DNA of 55,055 nt from JBBDYH01 sp040901795 (GTDB lineage: Bacteria; Planctomycetota; Planctomycetia; Pirellulales; JALHPA01): NCBI GenBank assembly GCA_040901795.1, contig JBBDYH010000004.1, positions 1 to 55,055 on the forward strand, given 5' to 3'. The notes under the pieces are model-generated. The model searched no databases. It saw only the letters and a list, made by a program, of their open reading frames with translations, and had not been told where the DNA came from. How positions within the stretch are numbered: position 1 is the stretch's first letter; each line of letters starts with the position of its first letter. The translations under genes were made by a program, and so were the position numbers. Shown here piece by piece: positions 43,501-51,433 of the stretch.

Positions 43501-43649
43501 AAGTCACCGTGGAGAATCTCATCCCTGGGGCCAAGTACCGCGTGTACTACTACACCGACGAGAGCGGTCTTCAAGATGGCTACGAGTTCACCGTCCACTC
43601 CGGTGAAACTGTGGACGTCGGCGAGGTGGTCATACCGGCGCGCGATTGA
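40530..43649 (+). CDS. BlaR1-like M56 receptor protease with beta-sandwich ectodomain (1 of 3)
   Basis: 1039 residues, AAAGGAG 9 nt before ATG. The N-terminal 400 residues are a BlaR1/MecR1 M56 membrane metalloprotease: helices near 13-37, 47-69, 165-190 and 372-392, zinc motif HELAH (264-268) and LEREHACDDCVLQA, with the third ligand Glu. The C-terminal 640 residues replace the penicillin-binding sensor with repeats resembling carboxypeptidase-regulatory/CnaB beta-sandwiches (TVLSPQGKPVPSASVEV, TAADSGKPIAGAEVVV, GSGTPVAGATVYF). Family knowledge says the protease is activated by the sensor and leads to BlaI cleavage. The ligand is unknown. It lacks the 44086-44136 hairpin found in the other two. 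Confidence 0.9.
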   Translation: MFNRLLTVDAAWNWLALEIVLKSTLLLLLAGSIVMLLCRSSAAVRHRVWSLLFVGLLLLPLVQLALPGLSWQIIPDRWHLGDAEITAATTHADSRTSRPNVPSAAEYASRASEPVAAKTDSPPAMRHADLISMDLAQPQAAAAEGAGTALPAVHQVPDENVVGASAVWLPLIWLLGAGVALIPLITGLFGNLRLRHHSRPLADSEWQRLVAALSHRLGLRRRVTLLFGGPQQMPMTFGLLRPCVVLPSSAEHWSAQRRRIVLLHELAHVKRCDVPLQLIARLAAAVYWFHPLVWWALRRMRLEREHACDDCVLQAGQEAPDYATQLLEIAHTHRSPTPLLTAALSMARRSQLEGRLLAVLDTHRRRNHVGRAAAFQLIVVALGLVACIGLVRPALQADSPESTNDDGSSVATQDSAKPATQTVITGTVLSPQGKPVPSASVEVIAFDSDNWRRTLPNEDQIDHYQARADAAGRFRLVLPRDISRPRRSMNIIASAAGYALNKKTLEPTRSHHLEIKLYEPKAVRLQLIDTAGNPVANVQPHVKSVALDEDSMWLGHRNGHLEVSGWPRFSRSDEQGYVSVAVPASTKTLVLLIDDQRVGGHMLPADVGDEPTSVVLNPARFLHGKVTAADSGKPIAGAEVVVIEEPYRQVRTDADGSFRIAAGTTVSTLYREGESIIHIYPPPESPYLFHALEWQWPNDGIGDAELSVALERGILVEGQILEKGSGTPVAGATVYFDPQEEDNPFFRKNAQSRLLGSDMKYATDAQGRFSIPVWPGPGYLLVRGPTLDFVHVQISYGDRHYGKPGLSREYYDAAVRLNLEPDKPPQPLKIELDRGVTLRRKVVRPDGQPAAGKAYARSYLQEKEDINSWLPDITVENGLLELPGYEPQRSNPLFVVDLEHGCAAVVSPPASEIDLTSPPIQLQPCGAAKFRFVNDKGKALAGYRPGLLMIVTPGAAATHYIRPNQPLWADCVMWQNIARGTKFPVTDRSGQVTVENLIPGAKYRVYYYTDESGLQDGYEFTVHSGETVDVGEVVIPARD

Positions 43650-43695
43650 GGATTGGGCCTGATCGACGAGGCCTGCCGCGAGAGGAGTTAATATC

Positions 43696-46600
43696 GTGTT
43701 CAACCGCTTGCTCGCCGTAGACGCCGCGTGGGATTGGCTTGCGCTGGAGATCGTCGTCAAAAGCACGCTGTTGCTGCTGTTGGGCGCGGGCGTGGCCATG
43801 CTCTTGTGCCGCTCGTCGGCGGCCGTGAGGCATCGCGTTTGGGCGCTGTCGTTTGCCGGGCTGTTATTGTTGCCTGCGGTGCAACTACTGATGCCGGACC
43901 TGTCATGGCGCATCATTCCGCACCACTGGCTTACGGCGCCCATCGAAGTCGCCGCGGCACACGACCAAGAGAATTCCGCGCCGCCTGCGACAGTCACGTC
44001 ATTCGTGATGGAACCAATCGACCCAACCGTTGCGGCGGCCGAAGGAGAGGCGGTCCGACTTTCGGCAATCCATGACGCCGAATCCGTCGCCTTTCGCTCC
44101 GCGAAAGTAGCGAACTTTCGCGGAGCGAAAGGCGACGAAGCGAGCGCCGCCCCTAAACCGGCCGTGCACCGAGAGGATGACGATGCCTTTGCCGCATTAT
44201 CTGCGGCGTGGCTGTCACGCTTGTGGTTGCTTGGCGCTTCAATTGCCTTGATACCTTTGATCATTGGACTTTTAGAGAACCTCCGCTTGCGGTTTCACGG
44301 CCGGCGACTGGCAAATCCCAACTGGCAATGTTTGTTGGCGGCGTTAAGCCACCGTCTGGAATTGCGGCGCAGCGTAACGCTACTCTTCGGTGGTCCGCAA
44401 CAGATGCCGATGACGTTCGGCCTGTTACGTCCCTGTGTCATCTTGCCGTCGAGCGCCGAACACTGGTCCGCGGAACGCCGGCAGATCGTATTGCTGCACG
44501 AGCTGGCCCACGTCAAACGCTGCGACGTTCCGCTGCAATTGATCGCCCGGCTGGGCGCGGCGGTTTATTGGTTTCACCCGCTGGTGTGGTGGGCGCTGCG
44601 GCAGATGCGCCAGGAGCGGGAGCACGCTTGCGACGACTGCGTATTGCAAGCCGGACAAGAGGCGCCCGATTATGCCACACAGCTCTTGGAAATCGCCCGC
44701 ACGCATCGCAGTCGTACTCCCTTGCTCAACGCCGCCTTGTCGATGGCTCGGCCCTCGCAACTGGAGGGGCGTTTGCTGGCGGTCCTCGACCTGCACCGTC
44801 GCCGCAACGGGATTAGCCGCGGTGTGGCAATTCAGTTAACCGCCATTGCCCTCGTTCTTGTTGCCTGCGTCGGTCTGGTGCGGCCAACGTTGCAAGCTGA
44901 GGCGACCGCATTAGCCAACGATAACGAGGCCTCCGCGGCGACAGACGATCCATCCAAACCGGCGACGCAGATGGTCCTGACTGGCACGGTGCTCTCTCCG
45001 CACGGCAAGCCGGTGCCAGCGGCCACCGTCGAAGTGATCGGTTACGACGAGAGCCACTGGCGGCGCGGTCCAAGGGAAAACACGATTGACCATTATCAGA
45101 CGCAAGCCGATGCCAAAGGCAAGTTTCGCCTGATCGTGCCGCGCGACGTCTCTCGGCCTCGCCAATACACAAAGCTCTTCGCCAGCGCCGACGGATTCGC
45201 GCCATTCATGCAGACGATTCATTCAACCGGGCGCAAGCACGTCGAAGTCAAGCTGCACGAGCCCAAAGTCGTTCGCCTGCAGTTGATCGATATGGCCGGA
45301 AATCCGTTCGCCGATGTTCAGCCGCGGCTATGGGACGCATTCGGCGATGGTGTCGAGCTATTCATATTTCATCGAAACGGACCTCAGGCCGCCGCCGGAT
45401 GGCCGAAATTCTCACCCAGCGACGCGCAAGGCTTCGTCTCAACCACCCTACCCGCGTCCACGAAGAAGCTGGTGCTGTTGGTCGAAGATGAGCGTCTGGG
45501 CGACCACCTCGTGCGAGTCGAACTTTCTGACCAGGCAACCGGTGTGGTGCTCAAGCCGGCGCGATTCCTTAGCGGCAAAATCACCGCCGCCGACACGGGT
45601 GAGCCAGTCGCCGGCGCCGAAGTGGTCATGATGAAGATGCCCTACCGGGGGGTCCGCACGGGCGCCGATGGCAGCTTCCGAATCGCAAGCGGGGCCACAA
45701 TCGATGCGCCGTATCCAGGTGGCCGAAACAGGCACATCATCTATGTCTATCCACCGCGCGAGTCTCCTTATCTGGCTCGGCGAAGTGAGTGGCAGGGGCA
45801 CGACGACGCGCTGGGCGACGGCGAGCTCTCCGTTTTGCTCGCGCGCGGCATCGTCGTCCAGGGGCGCTTGATCGAGAAACGGTCCCGCGAACCAATCGCA
45901 GGGGCTACGGTCGTGTTTGAGCCGCAGCGCGAGAACAATCCGCTTTTCCAGGAAACCGCTTCATCAGGCCAGGCCGTTTTTGACATGAGGTACACCACCG
46001 ATGCCGACGGTCGATTCCGCATGCCGGTCTGGCCCGGGCCGGGCTATCTGCTCGTGCGCGGGCCGACGCTCGACTATCTTCACATGGAGATAACTACTGG
46101 CGACAAGTACTACGGCAAGCCGGGTAATGATCGCCAGTATCATCACGGCGCATTGCGGCTCAACCTCGAACCCAACGAGCCGCCGCAGCCGCTTACGATC
46201 GAGCTAGAGCGCGGCGTTACACTCCGCCGACGAGTCCTGCGGCCCGATGGTCAGCCGGCGGTGGGCAAAGCTTATGCACGTTCCTACTTACTGCACTATG
46301 ACGCCATCCATGGCACGTGGCCCCCGATACCGATTGAAGAGGGACTCCTTGAGATACCAGGTTTCGAGCCGGAACGATCGAAGCCGATCGTTATCGTCGA
46401 TCCCCAGGCTCGCTGCGCGGCAGTCGTGGCGCCCGCCGCATCAGAAATCGACGTGTCGAGTCCCCCGATCAAATTACAACCCTGCGGCGCGGCAAGCTTC
46501 CGCTTTGTCACAGACAAAGGAACGGTCCTGTCAAATCACGAGCCGACATTGCGCTTGATCGTAACACCCGGCGCTACCGCTACGTGGACACGTCGATCGG

Positions 46601-46833
46601 ACCAAGCACCGTGGGCCGACAGCATTATATGGCAGAACATCGCGCGGCCGGCGAAGATTCCGAAGACGGATGCGGACGGGCGGGTGACCATCGACAACCT
46701 CATCCCGGGGGCAACGTACCGCGTTTCGTTTGTCGACCCACCGGGCGATTTCGCCGAAGGCTATGAGTTCATCGTCCGCTCCGGCGAAACGGTCGACGTA
46801 GGCGAAGTTGTCATTCCCGAGCCCGATGAGTAG
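43696..46833 (+). CDS. BlaR1-like M56 receptor protease with beta-sandwich ectodomain (2 of 3)
   Basis: 1045 residues from GTG 43696, with AGAGGAG upstream. Same layout as the preceding gene: M56 protease half with HELAH and EREHACDDC, then a long extracytoplasmic region (LTGTVLSPHGKPVPAATVEV, ITAADTGEPVAGAEVVM, REPIAGATVVFEPQ). From 43723 to 44783 its DNA is identical to the next gene; after that point they diverge. A perfect 23-bp inverted repeat (44086-44136) inside the periplasmic loop encodes SVAFRSAKVANFRGAKGDEA. It starts 46 bp after the first receptor gene, so all three are probably co-transcribed. Confidence 0.9.
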   Translation: MFNRLLAVDAAWDWLALEIVVKSTLLLLLGAGVAMLLCRSSAAVRHRVWALSFAGLLLLPAVQLLMPDLSWRIIPHHWLTAPIEVAAAHDQENSAPPATVTSFVMEPIDPTVAAAEGEAVRLSAIHDAESVAFRSAKVANFRGAKGDEASAAPKPAVHREDDDAFAALSAAWLSRLWLLGASIALIPLIIGLLENLRLRFHGRRLANPNWQCLLAALSHRLELRRSVTLLFGGPQQMPMTFGLLRPCVILPSSAEHWSAERRQIVLLHELAHVKRCDVPLQLIARLGAAVYWFHPLVWWALRQMRQEREHACDDCVLQAGQEAPDYATQLLEIARTHRSRTPLLNAALSMARPSQLEGRLLAVLDLHRRRNGISRGVAIQLTAIALVLVACVGLVRPTLQAEATALANDNEASAATDDPSKPATQMVLTGTVLSPHGKPVPAATVEVIGYDESHWRRGPRENTIDHYQTQADAKGKFRLIVPRDVSRPRQYTKLFASADGFAPFMQTIHSTGRKHVEVKLHEPKVVRLQLIDMAGNPFADVQPRLWDAFGDGVELFIFHRNGPQAAAGWPKFSPSDAQGFVSTTLPASTKKLVLLVEDERLGDHLVRVELSDQATGVVLKPARFLSGKITAADTGEPVAGAEVVMMKMPYRGVRTGADGSFRIASGATIDAPYPGGRNRHIIYVYPPRESPYLARRSEWQGHDDALGDGELSVLLARGIVVQGRLIEKRSREPIAGATVVFEPQRENNPLFQETASSGQAVFDMRYTTDADGRFRMPVWPGPGYLLVRGPTLDYLHMEITTGDKYYGKPGNDRQYHHGALRLNLEPNEPPQPLTIELERGVTLRRRVLRPDGQPAVGKAYARSYLLHYDAIHGTWPPIPIEEGLLEIPGFEPERSKPIVIVDPQARCAAVVAPAASEIDVSSPPIKLQPCGAASFRFVTDKGTVLSNHEPTLRLIVTPGATATWTRRSDQAPWADSIIWQNIARPAKIPKTDADGRVTIDNLIPGATYRVSFVDPPGDFAEGYEFIVRSGETVDVGEVVIPEPDE
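43723..44783. repeat. 1061-bp identical block shared with 46920-47980 (copy 1)
   Basis: No mismatch seen by eye against 46920-47980 (constant offset 3197 bp). It runs from residue 10 to LEGRLLAVLD, that is, the whole protease half up to the last membrane helix. Confidence 0.87.
44086..44136. repeat. Perfect 23-bp inverted repeat inside the BlaR1-like gene (copy 1)
   Basis: Arms 44086-44108 and 44114-44136 pair perfectly around AGCGA. Each arm also contains a smaller hairpin CTTTCGC/GCGAAAG. It is translated in frame and absent from the first receptor gene. Confidence 0.85.
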
Positions 46834-46892
46834 TGACGGCCAGGTGCTGGCCCGCCTGAACGAAGTAGCCTGCCGTGAGAGGAGTTCATGTC

Positions 46893-49800
46893 ATGTTCAA
46901 CCGCCTGCTCACCGTAGAGGCCGCGTGGGATTGGCTTGCGCTGGAGATCGTCGTCAAAAGCACGCTGTTGCTGCTGTTGGGCGCGGGCGTGGCCATGCTC
47001 TTGTGCCGCTCGTCGGCGGCCGTGAGGCATCGCGTTTGGGCGCTGTCGTTTGCCGGGCTGTTATTGTTGCCTGCGGTGCAACTACTGATGCCGGACCTGT
47101 CATGGCGCATCATTCCGCACCACTGGCTTACGGCGCCCATCGAAGTCGCCGCGGCACACGACCAAGAGAATTCCGCGCCGCCTGCGACAGTCACGTCATT
47201 CGTGATGGAACCAATCGACCCAACCGTTGCGGCGGCCGAAGGAGAGGCGGTCCGACTTTCGGCAATCCATGACGCCGAATCCGTCGCCTTTCGCTCCGCG
47301 AAAGTAGCGAACTTTCGCGGAGCGAAAGGCGACGAAGCGAGCGCCGCCCCTAAACCGGCCGTGCACCGAGAGGATGACGATGCCTTTGCCGCATTATCTG
47401 CGGCGTGGCTGTCACGCTTGTGGTTGCTTGGCGCTTCAATTGCCTTGATACCTTTGATCATTGGACTTTTAGAGAACCTCCGCTTGCGGTTTCACGGCCG
47501 GCGACTGGCAAATCCCAACTGGCAATGTTTGTTGGCGGCGTTAAGCCACCGTCTGGAATTGCGGCGCAGCGTAACGCTACTCTTCGGTGGTCCGCAACAG
47601 ATGCCGATGACGTTCGGCCTGTTACGTCCCTGTGTCATCTTGCCGTCGAGCGCCGAACACTGGTCCGCGGAACGCCGGCAGATCGTATTGCTGCACGAGC
47701 TGGCCCACGTCAAACGCTGCGACGTTCCGCTGCAATTGATCGCCCGGCTGGGCGCGGCGGTTTATTGGTTTCACCCGCTGGTGTGGTGGGCGCTGCGGCA
47801 GATGCGCCAGGAGCGGGAGCACGCTTGCGACGACTGCGTATTGCAAGCCGGACAAGAGGCGCCCGATTATGCCACACAGCTCTTGGAAATCGCCCGCACG
47901 CATCGCAGTCGTACTCCCTTGCTCAACGCCGCCTTGTCGATGGCTCGGCCCTCGCAACTGGAGGGGCGTTTGCTGGCGGTGCTCGACGCGCAACGCCGGC
48001 GCGATCGCGTCGGCCGGGCAGCGGCGATTCAGCTCGGCATGCTGGCTCTGGCCCTCGTCGTCTGTCTTGGGCTCGTGCGGCCGACGCTGCAAGCCGAAGC
48101 GCCCCCGTCCTTCGACCAGAACGATCCCACCGTCGAGCAAATCCGCGAGCGCATCGGGCGAATAGTGGTCACCGGCAAAGTCCTTTCGCCGCAGGGCAAG
48201 CCGGTGGCCGGCGCCGCAGTTGAGGTCCTCGCATACGACGGCAGCGACTGGCCGAGCGGTCTTGGCGAGGATGAAATCGATCAGTATCAAGCGCGGACAG
48301 GTCCACGCGGCGACTTCCGCCTGCTTCTTCCCCGCGACATCTCACGCCCGCGCGAGTTTACGCAGATCATCGCCAGCGCCGAGGGCTACGCTCTGAACCA
48401 GCAGATGGTCGAGTCGACGCTCGCCCGCAGCCACGTCGAAATCAAGCTGCACGAGCCGAAAGTCGTGCGGTTGCAATTGATCGACGCGGCGGGAAATCCG
48501 ATCGCCAACGTTCAGCCGCAGCTCAGGTGGACCCGCTGGAAGGATAACTCGCTGGGGTTCGGACATCGAAACGGTCCTCGGACGGTCTCCGCGTGGCCGC
48601 GGTTTTCGCGCAGCGACGCACAAGGTTTCGCGTCCGTCACCGTTCCCGCAGAGACGCAATCGCTCCTGCTCCTCATCGAGGATAAGGAGATTGGCGGTCA
48701 CTCTCTGCGAGTCGACGTCTCCGATAATCCAACCAGCGTGGTCCTTAAGCCCGCGCAGTTCGTCAACGGCAAAGTCACGGCCGCGGATACCGGCCAACCA
48801 GTCGCCGGCGCGGAAGTGGTGCTGATGGAAGGGCCGTACCGGCGCGTCTTGACGGGGGACGACGGCACATTCCGCATTCCATCAGGCACGACGATTGGGC
48901 GTTTTCCCGTCGGAGAGTCCACTATTCACGTGTACCCACCGCGTGAGTCGCCTTACCTGTTTCATGCGCTGGCGTGGAAATGGCCCGACGGCGGCTTCGG
49001 CGACGCGGAAGTGTCAGTTGCATTGGAACGAGGGATTGTCGTCGAAGGCCAGGTCGTCGACAAAGGCACCGGGCAGCCTGTTAAGGATGCCACGCTTTAC
49101 TTCAGCCCTCAGGAAAACAACAACCCGTTTTACCGCGAGAGTGCCAACGTCATCTGGAACGGTTCGGACATGAAATACCGCACAGACGCCGAGGGCCGCT
49201 TCCGCATGCCGGTGTGGCCGGGGCCGGGTTACTTAATTGTGACGGGGCCGACGCTCGATTACGTACACGTACAACTTAGCTGGGGAGACCTTCACTATGG
49301 TAAGCCGGGGCTCGAACGCGAGTACCACCACGGCGCGCTACGGCTCAACCTCGAACCTGATAAGGCCCCGGAGCCGCTGAAGATCGAGCTGCAGCGCGGC
49401 GTAACGCTCCGCCGCAAGGTGATTCGCCCCGATGGTCAAGCCGCGACCGGCAAAGCGTATACACGCTCGTACACGCACGAGCTCAATAACCACGGCCCCT
49501 ACCTCCCGCTCGAAGCGGGCGTGCTCGAGCTGCCGGGTTTCGACCCAGAGCGGTCGAGCCCGCTGTTCATCCTCGACCTGGAACATAACTGCGCGGCGGT
49601 CGTCTCGCCGGCTGCGACAGAAATCGATCTGGACAGCCCGCCGATCCGGTTGCAACCGTGCGGCGCGGCGAAGTTTCGTTTTGTCAACGATCAAGGCCGG
49701 CCTTTGAACGACTTCGAGCCGCGGCTGCTCCTGGTCCAGAACCCTGGGGCTCCCGCCACAGGCTACATCGCGCCGGAGCAACCGTTGTGGGCCGACAGCC

Positions 49801-50006
49801 TCTATTGGCCCAGCCTCGTAAGCCCTTTGGAAATCCCCAAAACCGACGCCGACGGGCGAGTCATCGTCGATAGACTGGTTCCCGGCGGGACCTATCGCGT
49901 GTCGTTTACAGGCAAAAACGGTTTATGGACCGACGGCCACGAGTTCACTGTCCGCTCCGGCGAAACGACCGACGTGGGAGAGGTGGTCATTCCGGTACGC
50001 AATTGA
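46893..50006 (+). CDS. BlaR1-like M56 receptor protease with beta-sandwich ectodomain (3 of 3)
   Basis: 1037 residues from ATG 46893, preceded by GAGAGGAG; the frame opens slightly earlier at 46875. The protease half is identical to the second receptor except near the start (MFNRLLTVEA against MFNRLLAVDA). After LEGRLLAVLD the last membrane helix and ectodomain are its own, and in places closer to the first receptor (ESPYLFHALAWKWPDGGFGDAEVSVAL). Zinc motif HELAH and CDDC are intact. The ectodomain ends FTVRSGETTDVGEVVIPVRN, a tail shared by all three. DUF1800 begins 27 bp after its stop. Confidence 0.9.
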   Translation: MFNRLLTVEAAWDWLALEIVVKSTLLLLLGAGVAMLLCRSSAAVRHRVWALSFAGLLLLPAVQLLMPDLSWRIIPHHWLTAPIEVAAAHDQENSAPPATVTSFVMEPIDPTVAAAEGEAVRLSAIHDAESVAFRSAKVANFRGAKGDEASAAPKPAVHREDDDAFAALSAAWLSRLWLLGASIALIPLIIGLLENLRLRFHGRRLANPNWQCLLAALSHRLELRRSVTLLFGGPQQMPMTFGLLRPCVILPSSAEHWSAERRQIVLLHELAHVKRCDVPLQLIARLGAAVYWFHPLVWWALRQMRQEREHACDDCVLQAGQEAPDYATQLLEIARTHRSRTPLLNAALSMARPSQLEGRLLAVLDAQRRRDRVGRAAAIQLGMLALALVVCLGLVRPTLQAEAPPSFDQNDPTVEQIRERIGRIVVTGKVLSPQGKPVAGAAVEVLAYDGSDWPSGLGEDEIDQYQARTGPRGDFRLLLPRDISRPREFTQIIASAEGYALNQQMVESTLARSHVEIKLHEPKVVRLQLIDAAGNPIANVQPQLRWTRWKDNSLGFGHRNGPRTVSAWPRFSRSDAQGFASVTVPAETQSLLLLIEDKEIGGHSLRVDVSDNPTSVVLKPAQFVNGKVTAADTGQPVAGAEVVLMEGPYRRVLTGDDGTFRIPSGTTIGRFPVGESTIHVYPPRESPYLFHALAWKWPDGGFGDAEVSVALERGIVVEGQVVDKGTGQPVKDATLYFSPQENNNPFYRESANVIWNGSDMKYRTDAEGRFRMPVWPGPGYLIVTGPTLDYVHVQLSWGDLHYGKPGLEREYHHGALRLNLEPDKAPEPLKIELQRGVTLRRKVIRPDGQAATGKAYTRSYTHELNNHGPYLPLEAGVLELPGFDPERSSPLFILDLEHNCAAVVSPAATEIDLDSPPIRLQPCGAAKFRFVNDQGRPLNDFEPRLLLVQNPGAPATGYIAPEQPLWADSLYWPSLVSPLEIPKTDADGRVIVDRLVPGGTYRVSFTGKNGLWTDGHEFTVRSGETTDVGEVVIPVRN
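46920..47980. repeat. 1061-bp identical block shared with 43723-44783 (copy 2)
   Basis: See 43723-44783. It includes a second copy of the 23-bp inverted repeat at 47283-47333. Confidence 0.87.
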
Positions 50007-50033
50007 AGCTTGAACGTGTTGCGAGGCACGGCC

Positions 50034-51422
50034 ATGAAAAAAAACAACCCCTGGTCCCCCTGCGAGCCAACATCCAAAGACCCCTGGGACTTGCGCAAGG
50101 TGGCCCATTTGCATCGCCGCGCAGGGTTCGGCGCCAGTTGGGCCGAGCTCCAGCGCGATCTGGCCGAGGGGCCGGCTGAAAGCATCGAGCGCTTGCTCCA
50201 CCCCCTGGCCGAAGATGAACAATTCCGCCGCGTCGCCGATGCCCTGAAGCAGGCCACCGGCGCCTTGCGTGACAACTACGCCGCGCCGCGCGACTCACGA
50301 CCGGCGCGCGTCTGGTGGCTCTATCGCATGGCCTACGGCGGCGACCCACTGGGCGAAAAGCTGACTTTGTTCTGGCACAACCACTTCGCCACTGGACTGC
50401 GCGGGGTCTACAACCTGAGGTTGATGCTGGAGCAGAACGAGCTCTTCCGGCAACACGCCCGCGGCAAATTCGGCGAATTACTGCGCGCTGTTGAATCGGA
50501 CCGCGCGATGCTCGTCTGGCTCGACGGCGGATCAAACCGCAAGGAACAGCCCAACGAGAACTTCGCCCGCGAGCTGCTCGAACTGTTCACGCTCGGCACG
50601 GGCAACTACACCGAGGCCGACGTGCGCGCCGCCGCACGCGGTTTGACGGGTTGGCAACAAGGTCGCGACAACATACTTAACAAGACCAACGAGTTCTCGT
50701 ACCAAGAAGAACTGGCCGACACTAGCACCAAGACGTTGCTTGGCCAGACCGGACCGTGGCGTCGCGACGACATTCTGCGCATCGTTCTTGAACAGCCTGC
50801 CGCGGCGATGCACCTGTGCCGACGCCTGTATCGCTGGTTTGTCAGCGAAAGCGCAGCTCCCAGCGACGAGTTCATCGCACCCTTGGCCGCTGAGCTGCGT
50901 GCGACCAACTACTCGATCGAGCACGTCGTGGGGATCATGCTCCGATCGCGGCACTTTTTCTCACCCAACGCGTATCGCCAGCGCGTCAAATCGCCCGTCG
51001 AGTTCTGCGTCGGCGCGATCCGCCAGCTTGAGCCGCCCCGCACACCAAACCTGCTCACGCTCGTAGCGATGAGCTGCGAACGGCAGGGACAGATTCTTTT
51101 CGACCCCCCGAGCGTCAAAGGTTGGGAAGGAGGCCGGGCTTGGCTCAACAGCAACGGCATGTTGATGCGGCTGAATTGGATTGCCGAGCTGCTGGGCGGC
51201 AACTCCAAGGCTGCGCTACCCGCGTACGATCCAGAGAAATGGGCTAAAGAACACGCGCTTGAACTCTCCAAGGCCATCGAAAGCTTCTGCGAGCTGTTGC
51301 TGCAAGACGACGTGAGTGCGGCGACGATTTCGCAGGCGCGCGAACTGGCCAATGGCGCCAAGGAAAAACTGCCGCAAGCGCTGCAGGTGTTGCTGCAAGC
51401 GCCAGAATATCAATTGGCATAA
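50034..51422 (+). CDS. DUF1800 family protein
   Basis: 462 residues from ATG 50034; a TTG start 24 nt earlier is possible. Family features are HLHRRAGFGASWAELQRDL near the start, LGEKLTLFWHNHFATGL, ENFARELLELFTLGTGNYTEADVRAAARGLTGW and FDPPSVKGWEGGRAWLNSN near the end. DUF1800 genes usually sit directly before DUF1501 genes, as here; the pair is common in planctomycetes and its function is unknown. It has no obvious signal peptide. It is 27 bp after the third receptor gene, implying the same transcript. Confidence 0.93.
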   Translation: MKKNNPWSPCEPTSKDPWDLRKVAHLHRRAGFGASWAELQRDLAEGPAESIERLLHPLAEDEQFRRVADALKQATGALRDNYAAPRDSRPARVWWLYRMAYGGDPLGEKLTLFWHNHFATGLRGVYNLRLMLEQNELFRQHARGKFGELLRAVESDRAMLVWLDGGSNRKEQPNENFARELLELFTLGTGNYTEADVRAAARGLTGWQQGRDNILNKTNEFSYQEELADTSTKTLLGQTGPWRRDDILRIVLEQPAAAMHLCRRLYRWFVSESAAPSDEFIAPLAAELRATNYSIEHVVGIMLRSRHFFSPNAYRQRVKSPVEFCVGAIRQLEPPRTPNLLTLVAMSCERQGQILFDPPSVKGWEGGRAWLNSNGMLMRLNWIAELLGGNSKAALPAYDPEKWAKEHALELSKAIESFCELLLQDDVSAATISQARELANGAKEKLPQALQVLLQAPEYQLA

Positions 51423-51433
51423 AGGAACCAATC

